In this document: positions 51,199-63,909 of the stretch, piece after piece
Numbering within the stretch: the stretch's first letter is position 1
Layout: every line of letters starts with the position of its first letter
DNA from: Kudoa neothunni
Taxonomy: Eukaryota > Cnidaria
Direction: 5' to 3'
NCBI GenBank assembly: GCA_964304625.1
Contig: OZ199838.1
Coordinates: 2,046,001-2,110,000 of the forward strand
DNA: 64,000 nucleotides
Position numbers and translations under genes: made by a program
The notes under the pieces: model-generated
Told to the model about the DNA's origin: nothing
Database searches by the model: none
The model's input: the letters and a program-made list of their open reading frames with translations, nothing else

Positions 51199-53761
51199 GG
51201 TAATGGGGGAGTATCCAGCTCCAAAAATTCAGCATCTTCCCGTGCATGCGCACCTCCCGATTGTTTTATAATTTAATTCACAACATTTTTGAAATACTGA
51301 GTGATCACAAATCAGACCAAAATTTTTATTCTAAAGAGTTGCAAAAAATCACACTTCGGCAACAATCGGACAGCGCGCAATGTAATGCGCATAACCTTTT
51401 CATAACCTTTTTCAGCCTAATTTGTCATAAATAATTCATGAAATTTATATTTTTAATTTTTGTAATATTATCAAATATGTTCTTTGAATTATTAGTGAAA
51501 TTGAACGGAAAGGATATATGCCAGTTATTTATTGTGTTTTTTAACCTTAAGTTTTCATTTTTTACGTTAATGACTCTTAATTATTGCTTAAAAATTTATT
51601 TTTTAGTTCATATATTTTTTTGGTGTACTAATATTAAATATATAACGGTATACCGTACAAACAATATTGATGAAATTGAAAACCTTATGATATTACAAGC
51701 AACAAAATGAATGATTCGTTAACTACTTATAATTAGATTATAAATAAGTCAACCATAAATTATTTAATGTTGATTTATACAAATATACTGACCACTTTGA
51801 GGAACGATCCGTGATAACTATAATTCATAGTTAATGTATTGCATAATCATATTGATTTTCATAACTGAGAAACAATTTGTGAGTCCAAAATTAAAAATTT
51901 GTTTTTTTTTAAATTTCATAATCTAATTTCATTTATAAGGAAAAATTATTTTTTCATTAATAAAGCCTTAACGGTAAATCATAAACATATATTTTAATTT
52001 ATTATCATTAGACGAAAATACGCGAGAAATCTCAAATATATTTATTGCAAATATAATTTTAATTTTATAGTTAATACTAATATGGTAAAATCTAAAGTTT
52101 TCTTAAGTTTTTTGACAAATAGCAGTATATAAAAGATGAGAGGAATCAAAACACACAATATTTTGTTTCACTAGCTATTATTTAATTGGTAAATAGTAGC
52201 GATCGCTGTTAAAATATATTCGAAAAAATTCCAATATCCCCTATGAATGGAACGCGATCATGATTCATGTAGGTAGGAATCCAGCTGATTTCGTGGCACA
52301 CCGCTCATTTTCCGAATGAGTTTTGTTTTGAGATGATGCCACACAACCTCGACCGTATTAGTATGGTAACCCTCTGGAGTGACATACTCTTTAGAGTGAT
52401 TAACAGTTATATGGTTATAGCCGTAAATTCGGAGAGAGGTGTACCCAACCACTCGTCAGTGTAGATTGTACTCCCGTTTTCAACTTCCTGTAAGACGAGT
52501 TGGGTCAACGTTCGTTTTATCCCCTTTTTGGACAATAAAAAATCTTGATTCTAACAATTTTCGTTTGCCATCTTCATCGACAGAGCATTCGCAAATGCCA
52601 ACAACCCAAGGGCCATTTATTCTGTAACCATACCTTTCATTTCTCGCTGACGTCTCAAAGGAGTCGCTCCACGGAATAACCTACTCCTTAAGAAATAGTT
52701 AGGGGTGGCCAACCATCTGTCCATGCTTAAAAATCTTCCCCGGTTGTTTTTTACGGCGACCTCTTAATAAACATTCGTCAATTTCGACGATTCGATTTTC
52801 TCCGCCCATTTTCTCGCGTCGTTGGAACATTTTATAACAAATATTCCTCAACGCTGAATACCAAAATGTAACGGTTTTCTCGGTTATTTGAGTTAATGCC
52901 ACCACCCTGCATCTTTGTTCTTCAATACACCAAAGGTATATTAACTCAAATAGCTGAGACACTGCTAATTTGGATATATTCGTCCCCATCGCGTTATTGA
53001 TGCCAAAGAAGGTAGAGGTCCTGGGTGAAAAATGCGTTCTACAATCACTCCTAAAATTAATATTTTAAAAACTAAACATAAAATAAAAGTACTTTGAACA
53101 TGTATACGAGTATTTCTCAATATCATCGTCACAAAGATCGATTGAAGTATTGTTTCTTTTTCTCGTTGTAGCTTGGAGGCGTAGAGTGTTATACCTGCGG
53201 CAATTCTTGCACCGATCAGGCATTTTTTGTAATAGACTCTTATTCGCTAGGTAAGTAAATAGAGCACTCACATTAAACAAAAGTTTATAAAATTTACGCT
53301 GAAGTGAAAAATCCGCCATCGAAAAAACATTTGTTAATCGGATTAAATTATAAAAACATAAATTTTTAAATTTAACGTGAGATATAAATATAGCAGTTAC
53401 TATTACATCTATAATTATCGAAAATTAAAAACACCACTAAATCAAATATCTCTTATCCTGTGTGATTCTTTAATCGCGAGAACATATTTGATAATATTAC
53501 AAAAATTAAAAATATAAATTTCATGAATTATTTATGACAAATTAGGCTGAAAAAGGTTATGAAAAGGTATGCGCATTACATTGCGCGCTGTCCGATTGTT
53601 GCCGAAGTGTGATTTTTTGCAACTCTTTAGAATAAAAATTTTGGTCTGATTTGTGATCACTCAGTATTTCAAAAATGTTGTGAATTAAGTTATAAAACAA
53701 TCGAGAGTGCGTGTGCACGGGAAGGTGCTGAATTTTTGGAGCTGGATACTCCCCCATTACC
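51199..53761 (-). mobile_element. Merlin DNA transposon with ~285-bp terminal inverted repeats
   Basis: The ends GGTAATGGGGGAGTATCCAG are exact inverted copies, and the repeat extends over 51199-51483 and 53479-53761 with only small differences. The flanking 8 bp are identical on both sides: GTCAACTT at 51191-51198 and 53762-53769, the target-duplication length expected of Merlin. The transposase reads right to left from 53319 to 52250. An N-terminal zinc ribbon (CKNC and YSYTCSK) is joined through a 43-bp intron to HFSPRTSTFFG. Then come IVEIDECLLRGRRKK (first Asp), GPWVVGICEC, STIYTDEW (second Asp) and NTVEVVWHHLK (Glu). All three catalytic residues are therefore present, but stops near 52690 and two frame changes near 52440-52500 interrupt it. 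The identical target duplication and close repeats imply a fairly recent insertion. Confidence 0.92.
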
Positions 53762-53769
53762 GTCAACTT

Positions 53770-55619
53770 ATTGAAAACAGATTAGCACCAACAATAATAT
53801 TACCACTGCACGCGATTTGCTAATGGGTTCAGTGATATGTGTAGATGACTTTAATTTATATTATTTAAATTCAATTGTAACTTTAACTTTGCTCTTTTAA
53901 CACTTTAAACCAGGGCCTCCCTATTGGGGATGCGGATAACAAGTTTCGATGTACCTAGATCATTTAAGTGATTATAATTACATAATATTAAAATAGTGAA
54001 ATGTTTGGTATCAAAAATGGTAAGGAAGAAATCACCTACAAAATCTGTATGTGAATGAAACATAACACCAAATTTTTCACCAATAATTTTATAAATATAA
54101 AAATTTCATAAAATCTAAAATTACTCAAATAAAAACAATGTCTCGACATATACATTATGTCAGATCGAAATAAGTCGACTACATCTCGTCTAATCATGTT
54201 GTGTTAACCACTTTTTCATTTTCTGATGAATTTTTATTTACTAATAAAATAAAAATTCGTATTACAAAAATATTAAATTCAGTTTAAATTTTTTTATTTA
54301 TGTATTGAAATACCACATTTTGAAATAGTTAATATTGGATTTAAATATTATTCATCAACTGGGTGGATGACACATTCTTAAATTAATTATTCAATGCGAT
54401 CAAAAAGGTTTTTATATCATGATTTGAAAGAAATCTTATCAAATAATATTAAGAATACTGTGGTAGAATTAACAAAATTTTGAACTTTTGGTAATTGAGG
54501 TATTTGAATAAAAATGTAAATTTTAACAAGAAATAATTTGGTTGAAATTTTGGATGAATACAGAAATTAACACAAATTCAATAAATGATATAAACTTATT
54601 TATCAAAAACAATTAAAAACTGTATTGTTAACATATACGTTACTCTGATAAATACAATATTTTGCATTTTTTTATTTGGGAATTATTACCTACAAAATCA
54701 AATCTAAAAATGTCGGAAAATGTAGTTCCATTTTTTTCCTAACAAGCATAAAATTATCCTGCATAAAAACAGTTTATAATATAATTTAAAAAAATATTTG
54801 TACAAATTTGTTAGGAAAAATACGTATAATTTTTGTATGTTTTAACAAAATACCCCAAAAATATTTATAAACTAAAAAAATGGTTATACTTACAAAAAAA
54901 GCTGATAAACGATATTTGATTAAATATGACTACTAAAAAAAGCATTTCTCTTCATAATATACGAAAATTTCAAAATATGGGTTCTGATAGTGCATTTAAG
55001 CATTGAATTAATCAAAAAAATTATACTAAAACATTCAAAATAATTAAATAGGATTGTAAAAAAAATAAACACATTCCGAAATAAGAACGAACGTAATGGA
55101 GATAACACGTGATCTAAGTCTTTTTGTTACAATCTATAAATTTAGAAGTGACCTTTGTGGTGGTACTATAGAGTCCATAATTTCTTGTTTTAAAATATGG
55201 GAAGAAAAATTTGATTAGTGAAGATGTTCTTTAGATGCCACAATCTTCATCATTACATTGTCAATTAGAGGATAAAATTCCCCAATCTTGCAAGATTTGC
55301 ATGCTTTTGTGTAAAATTTAATATTTAATGATAAGACAAATTTTTTACTTAAATCTCGTTAGCTGAATATTGTCACCCACAAATAAACAAACAATAAAAA
55401 ATTCCATAATAAAACCCTAAATAACTAATGAAGTTATCAAAGATAATTAAATAGTAGTAGATTGTGAACTAACTTTGGATAATTAGTATACTTCCTTAAA
55501 TCATAAGTGAGGTAACTGATTCAAGAAGAATAAAATATTTAGTGTAAACATATTTTCAAATGAAGGATAAATACTAATTATATCCCTTCCTATTTTTAAT
55601 CCTAAAGCTTTTTCCAATA
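53770..55619. other. AT-rich spacer between Merlin and hAT
   Basis: No gene seen. A minus frame at 54920-55108 has no motif. The whole stretch recurs near-identically at 62053-63909. Confidence 0.4.
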
Positions 55620-56862
55620 TGGCAAGCCACCAAAAAGTTGGGAAATGGAAGGAAGAATACGCCAAATATGGTTTACTAAAAAACTCGTCGATGGTGTTGA
55701 AAAACCACTCTGCGTTCTTTGTAATGTCGTTTATTCAAATTCCAACTTGAAGCCATCAAAGTTGCTTCAACATTTTGAGAACAAACATGGTGGTAAAACA
55801 CATATAAGAAACGATATCCAGTCATTAAAAGTGAAAAGAGCGCGCTATGACCTAAGGGGAACACTTCCTATATTGGGGTTCATTTTCCTGGATAAATCCT
55901 TGTTTCTCGCTTCATTCAAAATAGCTTATGAAGCGGCAAAAGCAAAAAAACCCTGCAATATTGCAGAGACGTTGATAAAACCATGCATTTTGGAGGCAGC
56001 AAAGATTGTTTTGGATGAAGAAGCAGTACAAAAACTCAAAGGAATACCACTATCCAACAATGTTATCCGCAATAAAATTGATGAGATAAGTGCTGATATT
56101 CTTGATCAAATAGTTCCGGATATCAACGCATCTCCAATGCAAATTTCACTCCAGCTGGATGAGTCAACGGATGTCAAAAACTTTACCGATTGGTCTGAAA
56201 TCAACAATGGATTATTGTATCAAAATAATAAATTTCATACGCGGAAGAGCTTTAACTCATAGACTTTTTAAAGCATTTTACAATGAAATTAACGAAGAAG
56301 CTTGTGTTCTTATCTACTACACAGAAGTAAGATGGTTGTCTCGAGGATGTGTTTTAAGTCGGTTTTTTGACTTAAAATATGAAATCGAGAAATTTTTATT
56401 GGATCAAAAGTCGGATCTTGCTAATATTCTCAAGTTCCAAAATTTCTCAATAATGTTGGCATATCTCACTGATACCTTTTAACACTTGAACGAATTAAAT
56501 TATTCGCTTCAAGGAAAAGATATAAATATTATAAATGCTTCTGACAAGTTACGAACATTTCGCTAAAAGCAAACCCTATGGATTGTCAGGATAAAAAATA
56601 AAAATGTGAATTCCGAAATTTTGTAAATTGAAATAAAAGATCATTCGGAAAAATCGAAGGAGTCTTTTGATGACTATTTTGCTACTGGAAACTTAAATGA
56701 ATCTGATAGCTGGACTGTCAATCCATTCGCCTTCCACATGGAAAAAATGGAGGACGATGAGGACGAAAAAGAAAATTTGATCGAGTTGAGATCGTGCCAA
56801 TCAATGAAACTGTTGTTTGAGTCATGTTTACTTGAGCACTTCTGGTGCCACGCCCTAAATAC
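55620..56862 (+). mobile_element. hAT transposon (BED-finger, ZBED5/Buster-like), deleted and interrupted
   Basis: A BED zinc finger is read at 55690-55790: EKPLCVLCNVVYSNSNLKPS and then LLQHFENKHGG (C-x2-C...H-x4-H). It is followed by KAKKPCNIAETLIKPCILEA, GIPLSNNVIRNKIDEIS and MQISLQLDESTDV, the first catalytic Asp motif of hAT. The frame then jumps directly to KIINFIRGRALTHRLFKAFY and EVRWLSRGCVLSRFFDL, so roughly 150-200 residues of the core are missing. The C-terminal LLFESCLLEHFWCHALN is present up to 56862, where a Tigger sequence begins. The hAT 3' end beyond it was not found. Several frame breaks. Confidence 0.8.
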
Positions 56863-58108
56863 AGTCGAGATTGGATATTGCGTGATTTCATCTTCAATAT
56901 ATCCAGGGAGCAGCGTGAAATTTCTGAGAAAATTAGAATAATACAATATTACAATTCAATAAAATCAATAAAGGACGCAAAGAAAATGACGGTTGAAAAG
57001 TTTAAACTTAGTGGTATGATTATTTTTAATCGATAACAATTTATTTCTTAAAGGACATTCAACGCTTGACAGAATTCTTTCTCATGAAACCAAGCTGAAA
57101 AATTCAGATGTTGCATGAAATAGGAAGAGGCATTCAAATGGAAGATTTATCAACATAGACGAATAAGTTATAAATGGTTTATCAAAAAACGCACCAATGG
57201 TCACATTATTTCTGGTGACGTAATACTTGAAATGGCCACCATAATTGCCAGAAAGAATGAAGTTAAAAATTTTCAAGCATTTTCATGGTGAAGCTGCGAG
57301 CGCTAACGTCGCGTCTATTGATTCGTGGATCTATGAAAATAAAAATTTGATAAGCATGTACAGCCCAAAAAATATAATCACTATTGACGAAACTGGTTTG
57401 TTTTATGAGCAATTACAGAACAGTAGTTATTTATTAAAAGAAGAAAATGACATTAAAGGTAAAAATCTATCGAAAAAAAGAATAACGATTTTGGTATCGT
57501 GCTCTTTAAGCGGAGAAAAGTTGCCCTTAGTCGTAATTGGGAAATACCAAAACCCCAGGTGCTTCAAGGGGGTAAAAAATTTACCTTATGAGTATTATGC
57601 CCAAAAAAATTCTTGGATGACCTCTGCTATTTTTTTCCAGATAATGAAAAAATTAAATTTTAAAATGGAGTCAGAACAACGAAAAATACTAAAAGTGTTT
57701 TAAAGCCATTCAACCTCGGAGTGATTAATTTTCTTAAAAGTAGATATAAAAAAATATTGTCAACTGTTTTAAAAAGTCGGGCATATTTAGCGAAAGTAAA
57801 AGCTAATGCGAACTTCAAATATTAATTCATTATCATAGGAGATACAGAGACGGAAACAAATGATAAAATTTTCGAAGATGAACAGAGTATAAATATTCAA
57901 TAAAATTTCAATATTTTTATAGTCGAGGAAGAACCAAAAGTTCCAATAAAAGATATAAAGCATGCCGTAAGTACATTAAGGAAGGTGTTTATTCAGAAAG
58001 ATCCATCTGGACTCATCGATCTTCATCCGATAATGGATCGAATTTTAAAAATATCATCTCAAAGATGGCATCAAACTAAAATTACTTCATTTTTTCATAA
58101 AAATTAAT
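56863..58108 (+). mobile_element. Tigger/pogo DNA transposon inserted in the hAT
   Basis: It begins at TA-CAGTCGAGATTGGATATT. An N-terminal CENP-B-like helix-turn-helix is recognisable (EISEKIRIIQYYNSIKSI; WFIKKRTNGHIISGDVILEM). The DDE_1 core runs through 57245-57703: ASIDSWIYENKNLISMYSPK, NIITIDETGLFYEQL (first Asp), KKRITILVSCSLSGEKLPLV, GKYQNPRCFKG and NSWMTSAIFFQ. Then PFNLGVINFLKSRYKKIL stands where LQPLDQGVI is expected, and the tail DPSGLIDLHPIMDRILKI ends near 58105. The segment around the second Asp is missing and a handful of shifts are present. The right terminus is not resolved. Confidence 0.8.
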
Positions 58109-58382
58109 AATTTTGTCTGGTTGAGTTAAAGTAGGATAAACGCACAAAACAAGTTTAAATCGAATATTTTTACAAGTGCGCATGTGCGTGACTCGATATT
58201 GCTTAAAACCTTTTTATTGCGTAATTTTTTATGAATAAATTAAAAGTTGTAAAAAAAGAAGATAATAAGAGAAAACAGTACCATAGTATTTAATTTGTAA
58301 TCTAAACGAAATAATGTCACAGACGGAAAAAACGTAAAGTAATTCAAAAATTTTCATCCGACTGATTAGCAACTTGATCACG
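58109..58382. other. Spacer downstream of transglutaminase D
   Basis: Under 300 bp, AT-rich, probably containing the unresolved right end of the Tigger and the poly(A) region of the minus-strand gene. Confidence 0.35.
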
Positions 58383-60536
58383 TTAAGTGATTCTAACAGT
58401 CTTAACTTCATGAAGAGTTGGGATGTTGGGCCCACGTATGATAACTCTGATTCCATACATTCCTGCCAACTTAGGGATGACAGTAAATTTGGCATTCAGG
58501 ATATCATACTTGCTCACCTTTCTATAAAAATACTTAAAAAAATACATAAGGATTCAATAACCCGATAAGTTTATTCTCATTCTCATCACAAAAGTCCAGT
58601 TCAAGCAACACATTCACATTTTCCATGTTATAAGGCAGTGTATTATCCATTTTGACCACAATTGGACAACTTCTATCAAGAAAAATTTTATTTGGCACAG
58701 TAATAGTTATTGGAGGAGTTTCTATAGGATAACGAACTTCTTTCTTGTAAAACTGTCCTTGGTAGGTGAAAAAACCTTCCACCAAAACTATGCATGCATC
58801 GCTTTTGATATGACCAAGTATGGTTCTAGCATCCACTTTAAACAGATCGCTTTTTAATTTTTTGCGGCCAAATTTTAAAGTTTTAGTAACTATTTCGTCT
58901 GACAGGATGTTTGGATGATGTATCACATAACATTTGAGAGTTAGGTCAATTTTATCCCCTTTACCATATTGCAGATCTACTTTTAGCTCTAAACCTTGCC
59001 CCAACAAAATGGATTGTTTATGAGAAACATTTTCAAAGGTTAACGATATCTTTTGATCACTTTCATCATCTTGCGTCGTGTCGGCGTTTATTCTGCTAAC
59101 TTTATCCAACACTGAACCTTGTTTGTGTTTGTAATTGTCGGTGATATCGGACACATCATTCGATCCAATAGCTTTAGTGACAATTTTTTTTCCTATTATT
59201 GAATCTTGCTCGAGAAACTTCTGGGGTTTGCCGTCAACCATCACCATTTGTATCACATTGGCATTCACCTCACTGTAAACATACTTGGTTTCAAAGCCTA
59301 CGTTTAGATCGCCGGTTTTCACAGCAATCACGGGAACTGGACCACAGGTAAGATGTGGGTTTTCTGATGTCTTTTTTGGTGTTGCATCGCATACCTGCCA
59401 TCCATCATACTTATCTAAGCAAGGATACCGTATGTTACATTCCACCCATGAGTGGAAGGTGAAGACAGTGTCCTTTGATAGCTCACGTATCAGTTTGTAA
59501 TTTTCGTCATGATACACCTCTAGGTCAATGGTACCATCATTGTCATTAGCTATACTGTATCCGGTGACTATTCTAGAACCAATTCCAGCCAATCGACAAA
59601 CTACACTCGACGCTGGTAAAAAGTACAATCATCTTCCAATTAATTACTTGAACACAGAACGCCTGCGATTGAAATGCCATGACCGTATTTGACTATTTCC
59701 TTTTCAGCGAGAAACTTTTCAAATATACCCTTTGAACCGGTCCAATCTTCTGGATTTATTCCATCATAGGATTCCCTTTCCTTCGTAAATTCAAGAATTC
59801 CATCTTTCTCCAAATTGCTTATCATCACAGTGAGTTCTCTTGCGAACTTGTACATACAAGATCTTGAAGATTTATCCATTTTTCTTAGAATAACTAACAG
59901 CGTTTCAATAGCAGGTTTGCTGAACTGATTCAGACACCAATTCTTCGATTTTATATAATCAGGGTGACCATAGTAAATAACTGTTTCTGGATTCAGAATA
60001 TATTCATCTCTCTCAACATCATTAGGCATATACGTTTCATCATCTTAAATCATAGCAATAATTGTATTAGCATAATAAAATGCGATAAATTTGACAGAAT
60101 ACTTATATTCCATGGATTGCAAAACATCAAAAATTTTTCCCTCATTAAAACATTATCTCCCATCTTTAGAGTGATCTCATATCCTCCGATGTCGCAATTA
60201 ACAGGAGATTCCAGCTGACAAACTGGATCCTCGCCAGATTTGCGAATCACTTTCACTTTCCATTTGGTTTCCGATGTGTCTTCCAATGAGTACGACTAAA
60301 TTCATTTCAAATTTTGACAACTTACAACAAAATACAATTTTAGCTTCATCCATAATATCACCATTAGCTTCTACGCGTAAAGAGATTTTCTGCGAATATT
60401 CATCGATGCCTTGAATAGTATCCTCCTTGAATGAGAAATTGTAAATCCCCCCTCGACGAATAATTGGGTCGTCCCACATAATCGAACCAACCGATTTAAC
60501 CTCATCCTTAGCATTCACACTTTGCGATCCACCCAT
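58383..60536 (-). CDS. TGM: Transglutaminase D, catalytic Cys replaced (predicted pseudoenzyme)
   Basis: Five exons: 60536-60336, 60295-60103, 60043-59648, 59612-58562 and 58521-58383, an uninterrupted 659 aa. Exon lengths 193, 396 and 139 match paralogues A and B. His317 (FTFHSWVECN) and Asp339 (YDGWQVCDATPKK) are kept, but the active-site motif reads KYGHGISIAGV: Gly254 stands where the nucleophilic Cys should be, and the preceding Gln is His. Without the Cys no acyl-enzyme can form, so cross-linking activity is not expected. Vertebrate band 4.2 (EPB42) is a known precedent: a transglutaminase fold without the Cys that serves as a membrane-skeleton protein. The N-terminus MGGSQS fits N-myristoylation, as it does in EPB42. 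The open frame, intact splice sites and conserved barrels argue for a protein kept by selection. Introns are 40, 59, 35 and 40 bp. Confidence 0.92.
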
Positions 60537-61128
60537 GTTAATTTTTTATCGCGATCCCAACGAGAAACTATCAGTAACGATATTAGTATCACTCACGAAA
60601 ACTCTTTTATTATAAATATAATACTACAATCTACCTTTTAAAAACAATTGATTCCTATGCATAAAAATAAGAATAACTAACTTTCAGTTCTAAAATATTC
60701 ATTATTCCTATGAGTGAAACTGATTTTTTTGAATGTTCCGCAGTCAAATTTGATACATTTATTAAAATAGAATATAAAACTTACTTGATATTTTATCTAT
60801 TTTTAAATAATAAATAAACCATAATTCAATCTTAATTTTATACAAAAATTTTTTAGTTGAGGTTACCGTCATCATCAAGTTCAGTCATAGTTTGTAAGAA
60901 CATCGTTATATAAATTAAAACATCCAATAATTAAAAGTTCTAATATATTATATTTTAATATCTGAATAATTTAATATCTTTATTATTTTATCAACTTTAA
61001 TGCAAGCAATGATTAAATCCAAATAAAACAACCTAAATATGACTATTCGGATCGAAATCATTTTATTATTATTCAGTGATTGGACCATGTTTCATGTTAC
61101 TATATTATAAATGTAATGATTAATTAAG
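60537..61128. other. Upstream flank of transglutaminase D
   Basis: AT-rich, ends at an assembly gap. No gene or element seen. Confidence 0.4.
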
Positions 61129-61328
61129 NNNNNNNNNNNNNNNNNNNNNNNNNNNNNNNNNNNNNNNNNNNNNNNNNNNNNNNNNNNNNNNNNNNNNNNN
61201 NNNNNNNNNNNNNNNNNNNNNNNNNNNNNNNNNNNNNNNNNNNNNNNNNNNNNNNNNNNNNNNNNNNNNNNNNNNNNNNNNNNNNNNNNNNNNNNNNNNN
61301 NNNNNNNNNNNNNNNNNNNNNNNNNNNN
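61129..61328. other. Assembly gap of 200 N
   Basis: Exactly 200 undetermined bases, a typical scaffold placeholder. The sequence on its right is a copy of sequence 8.3 kb to the left. Confidence 0.99.
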
Positions 61329-62044
61329 CACTCCTAAAATTAATATTTTAAAAACTAAACATAAAATAAAAGTACTTTGAACATGTATACGAGTATTTCT
61401 CAATATCATCGTCACAAAGATCGATTGAAGTATTGTTTCTTTTTCTCGTTGTAGCTTGGAGGCGTAGAGTGTTATACCTGCGGCAATTCTTGCACCGATC
61501 AGGCATTTTTTGTAATAGACTCTTATTCGCTAGGTAAGTAAATAGAGCACTCACATTAAACAAAAGTTTATAAAATTTACGCTGAAGTGAAAAATCCGCC
61601 ATCGAAAAAACATTTGTTAATCGGATTAAATTATAAAAACATAAATTTTTAAATTTAACGTGAGATATAAATATAGCAGTTACTATTACATCTATAATTA
61701 TCGAAAATTAAAAACACCACTAAATCAAATATCTCTTATCCTGTGTGATTCTTTAATCGCGAGAACATATTTGATAATATTACAAAAATTAAAAATATAA
61801 ATTTCATGAATTATTTATGACAAATTAGGCTGAAAAAGGTTATGAAAAGGTATGCGCATTACATTGCGCGCTGTCCGATTGTTGCCGAAGTGTGATTTTT
61901 TGCAACTCTTTAGAATAAAAATTTTGGTCTGATTTGTGATCACTCAGTATTTCAAAAATGTTGTGAATTAAGTTATAAAACAATCGAGAGTGCGTGTGCA
62001 CGGGAAGGTGCTGAATTTTTGGAGCTGGATACTCCCCCATTACC
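61329..62044 (-). mobile_element. Truncated second copy of the Merlin element
   Basis: Carries the first transposase exon (61602-61348) and the right inverted repeat ending at 62044, cut by the gap on its left. Identical target flank to the copy at 51199-53761, so it is the same insertion event seen twice. Confidence 0.85.
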
Positions 62045-63909
62045 GTCAACTTATTGAAAACAGATTAGCACCAACAATAATATTACCACTGCACGCGATT
62101 TGCTAATGGGTTCAGTGATATGTGTAGATGACTTTAATTTATATTATTTAAATTCAATTGTAACTTTAACTTTGCTCTTTTAACACTTTAAACCAGGGCC
62201 TCCCTATTGGGGATGCGGATAACAAGTTTCGATGTACCTAGATCATTTAAGTGATTATAATTACATAATATTAAAATAGTGAAATGTTTGGTATCAAAAA
62301 TGGTAAGGAAGAAATCACCTACAAAATCTGTATGTGAATGAAACATAACACCAAATTTTTCACCAATAATTTTATAAATATAAAAATTTCATAAAATCTA
62401 AAATTACTCAAATAAAAACAATGTCTCGACATATACATTATGTCAGATCGAAATAAGTCGACTACATCTCGTCTAATCATGTTGTGTTAACCACTTTTTC
62501 ATTTTCTGATGAATTTTTATTTACTAATAAAATAAAAATTCGTATTACAAAAATATTAAATTCAGTTTAAATTTTTTTATTTATGTATTGAAATACCACA
62601 TTTTGAAATAGTTAATATTGGATTTAAATATTATTCATCAACTGGGTGGATGACACATTCTTAAATTAATTATTCAATGCGATCAAAAAGGTTTTTATAT
62701 CATGATTTGAAAGAAATCTTATCAAATAATATTAAGAATACTGTGGTAGAATTAACAAAATTTTGAACTTTTGGTAATTGAGGTATTTGAATAAAAATGT
62801 AAATTTTAACAAGAAATAATTTGGTTGAAATTTTGGATGAATACAGAAATTAACACAAATTCAATAAATGATATAAACTTATTTATCAAAAACAATTAAA
62901 AACTGTATTGTTAACATATACGTTACTCTGATAAATACAATATTTTGCATTTTTTTATTTGGGAATTATTACCTACAAAATCAAATCTAAAAATGTCGGA
63001 AAATGTAGTTCCATTTTTTTCCTAACAAGCATAAAATTATCCTGCATAAAAACAGTTTATAATATAATTTAAAAAAATATTTGTACAAATTTGTTAGGAA
63101 AAATACGTATAATTTTTGTATGTTTTAACAAAATACCCCAAAAATATTTATAAACTAAAAAAATGGTTATACTTACAAAAAAAGCTGATAAACGATATTT
63201 GATTAAATATGACTACTAAAAAAAGCATTTCTCTTCATAATATACGAAAATTTCAAAATATGGGTTCTGATAGTGCATTTAAGCATTGAATTAATCAAAA
63301 AAATTATACTAAAACATTCAAAATAATTAAATAGGATTGTAAAAAAAATAAACACATTCCGAAATAAGAACGAACGTAATGGAGATAACACGTGATCTAA
63401 GTCTTTTTGTTACAATCTATAAATTTAGAAGTGACCTTTGTGGTGGTACTATAGAGTCCATAATTTCTTGTTTTAAAAAACAAATATGGGAAGAAAAATT
63501 TGATTAGTGAAGATGTTCTTTAGATGCCACAATCTTCATCATTACATTGTCAATTAGAGGATAAAATTCCCCAATCTTGCAAGATTTGCATGCTTTTGTG
63601 TAAAATTTAATATTTAATGATAAGACAAATTTTTTACTTAAATCTCGTTAGCTGAATATTGTCACCCACAAATAAACAAACAATAAAAAATTCCATAATA
63701 AAACCCTAAATAACTAATGAAGTTATCAAAGATAATTAAATAGTAGTAGATTGTGAACTAACTTTGGATAATTAGTATACTTCCTTAAATCATAAGTGAG
63801 GTAACTGATTCAAGAAGAATAAAATATTTAGTGTAAACATATTTTCAAATGAAGGATAAATACTAATTATATCCCTTCCTATTTTTAATCCTAAAGCTTT
63901 TTCCAATAT

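Noticed and set aside
51246-51434. Protein-like frame shared with 53557-53766 and 61840-62049
   Set aside because: The shared sequence is the long inverted repeat of the Merlin element read in each direction, not a conserved gene.
51438-51710. 90-codon hydrophobic frame inside the Merlin element
   Set aside because: Composed of AT-rich codons with no motif; lies between the inverted repeat and the transposase on the opposite strand.
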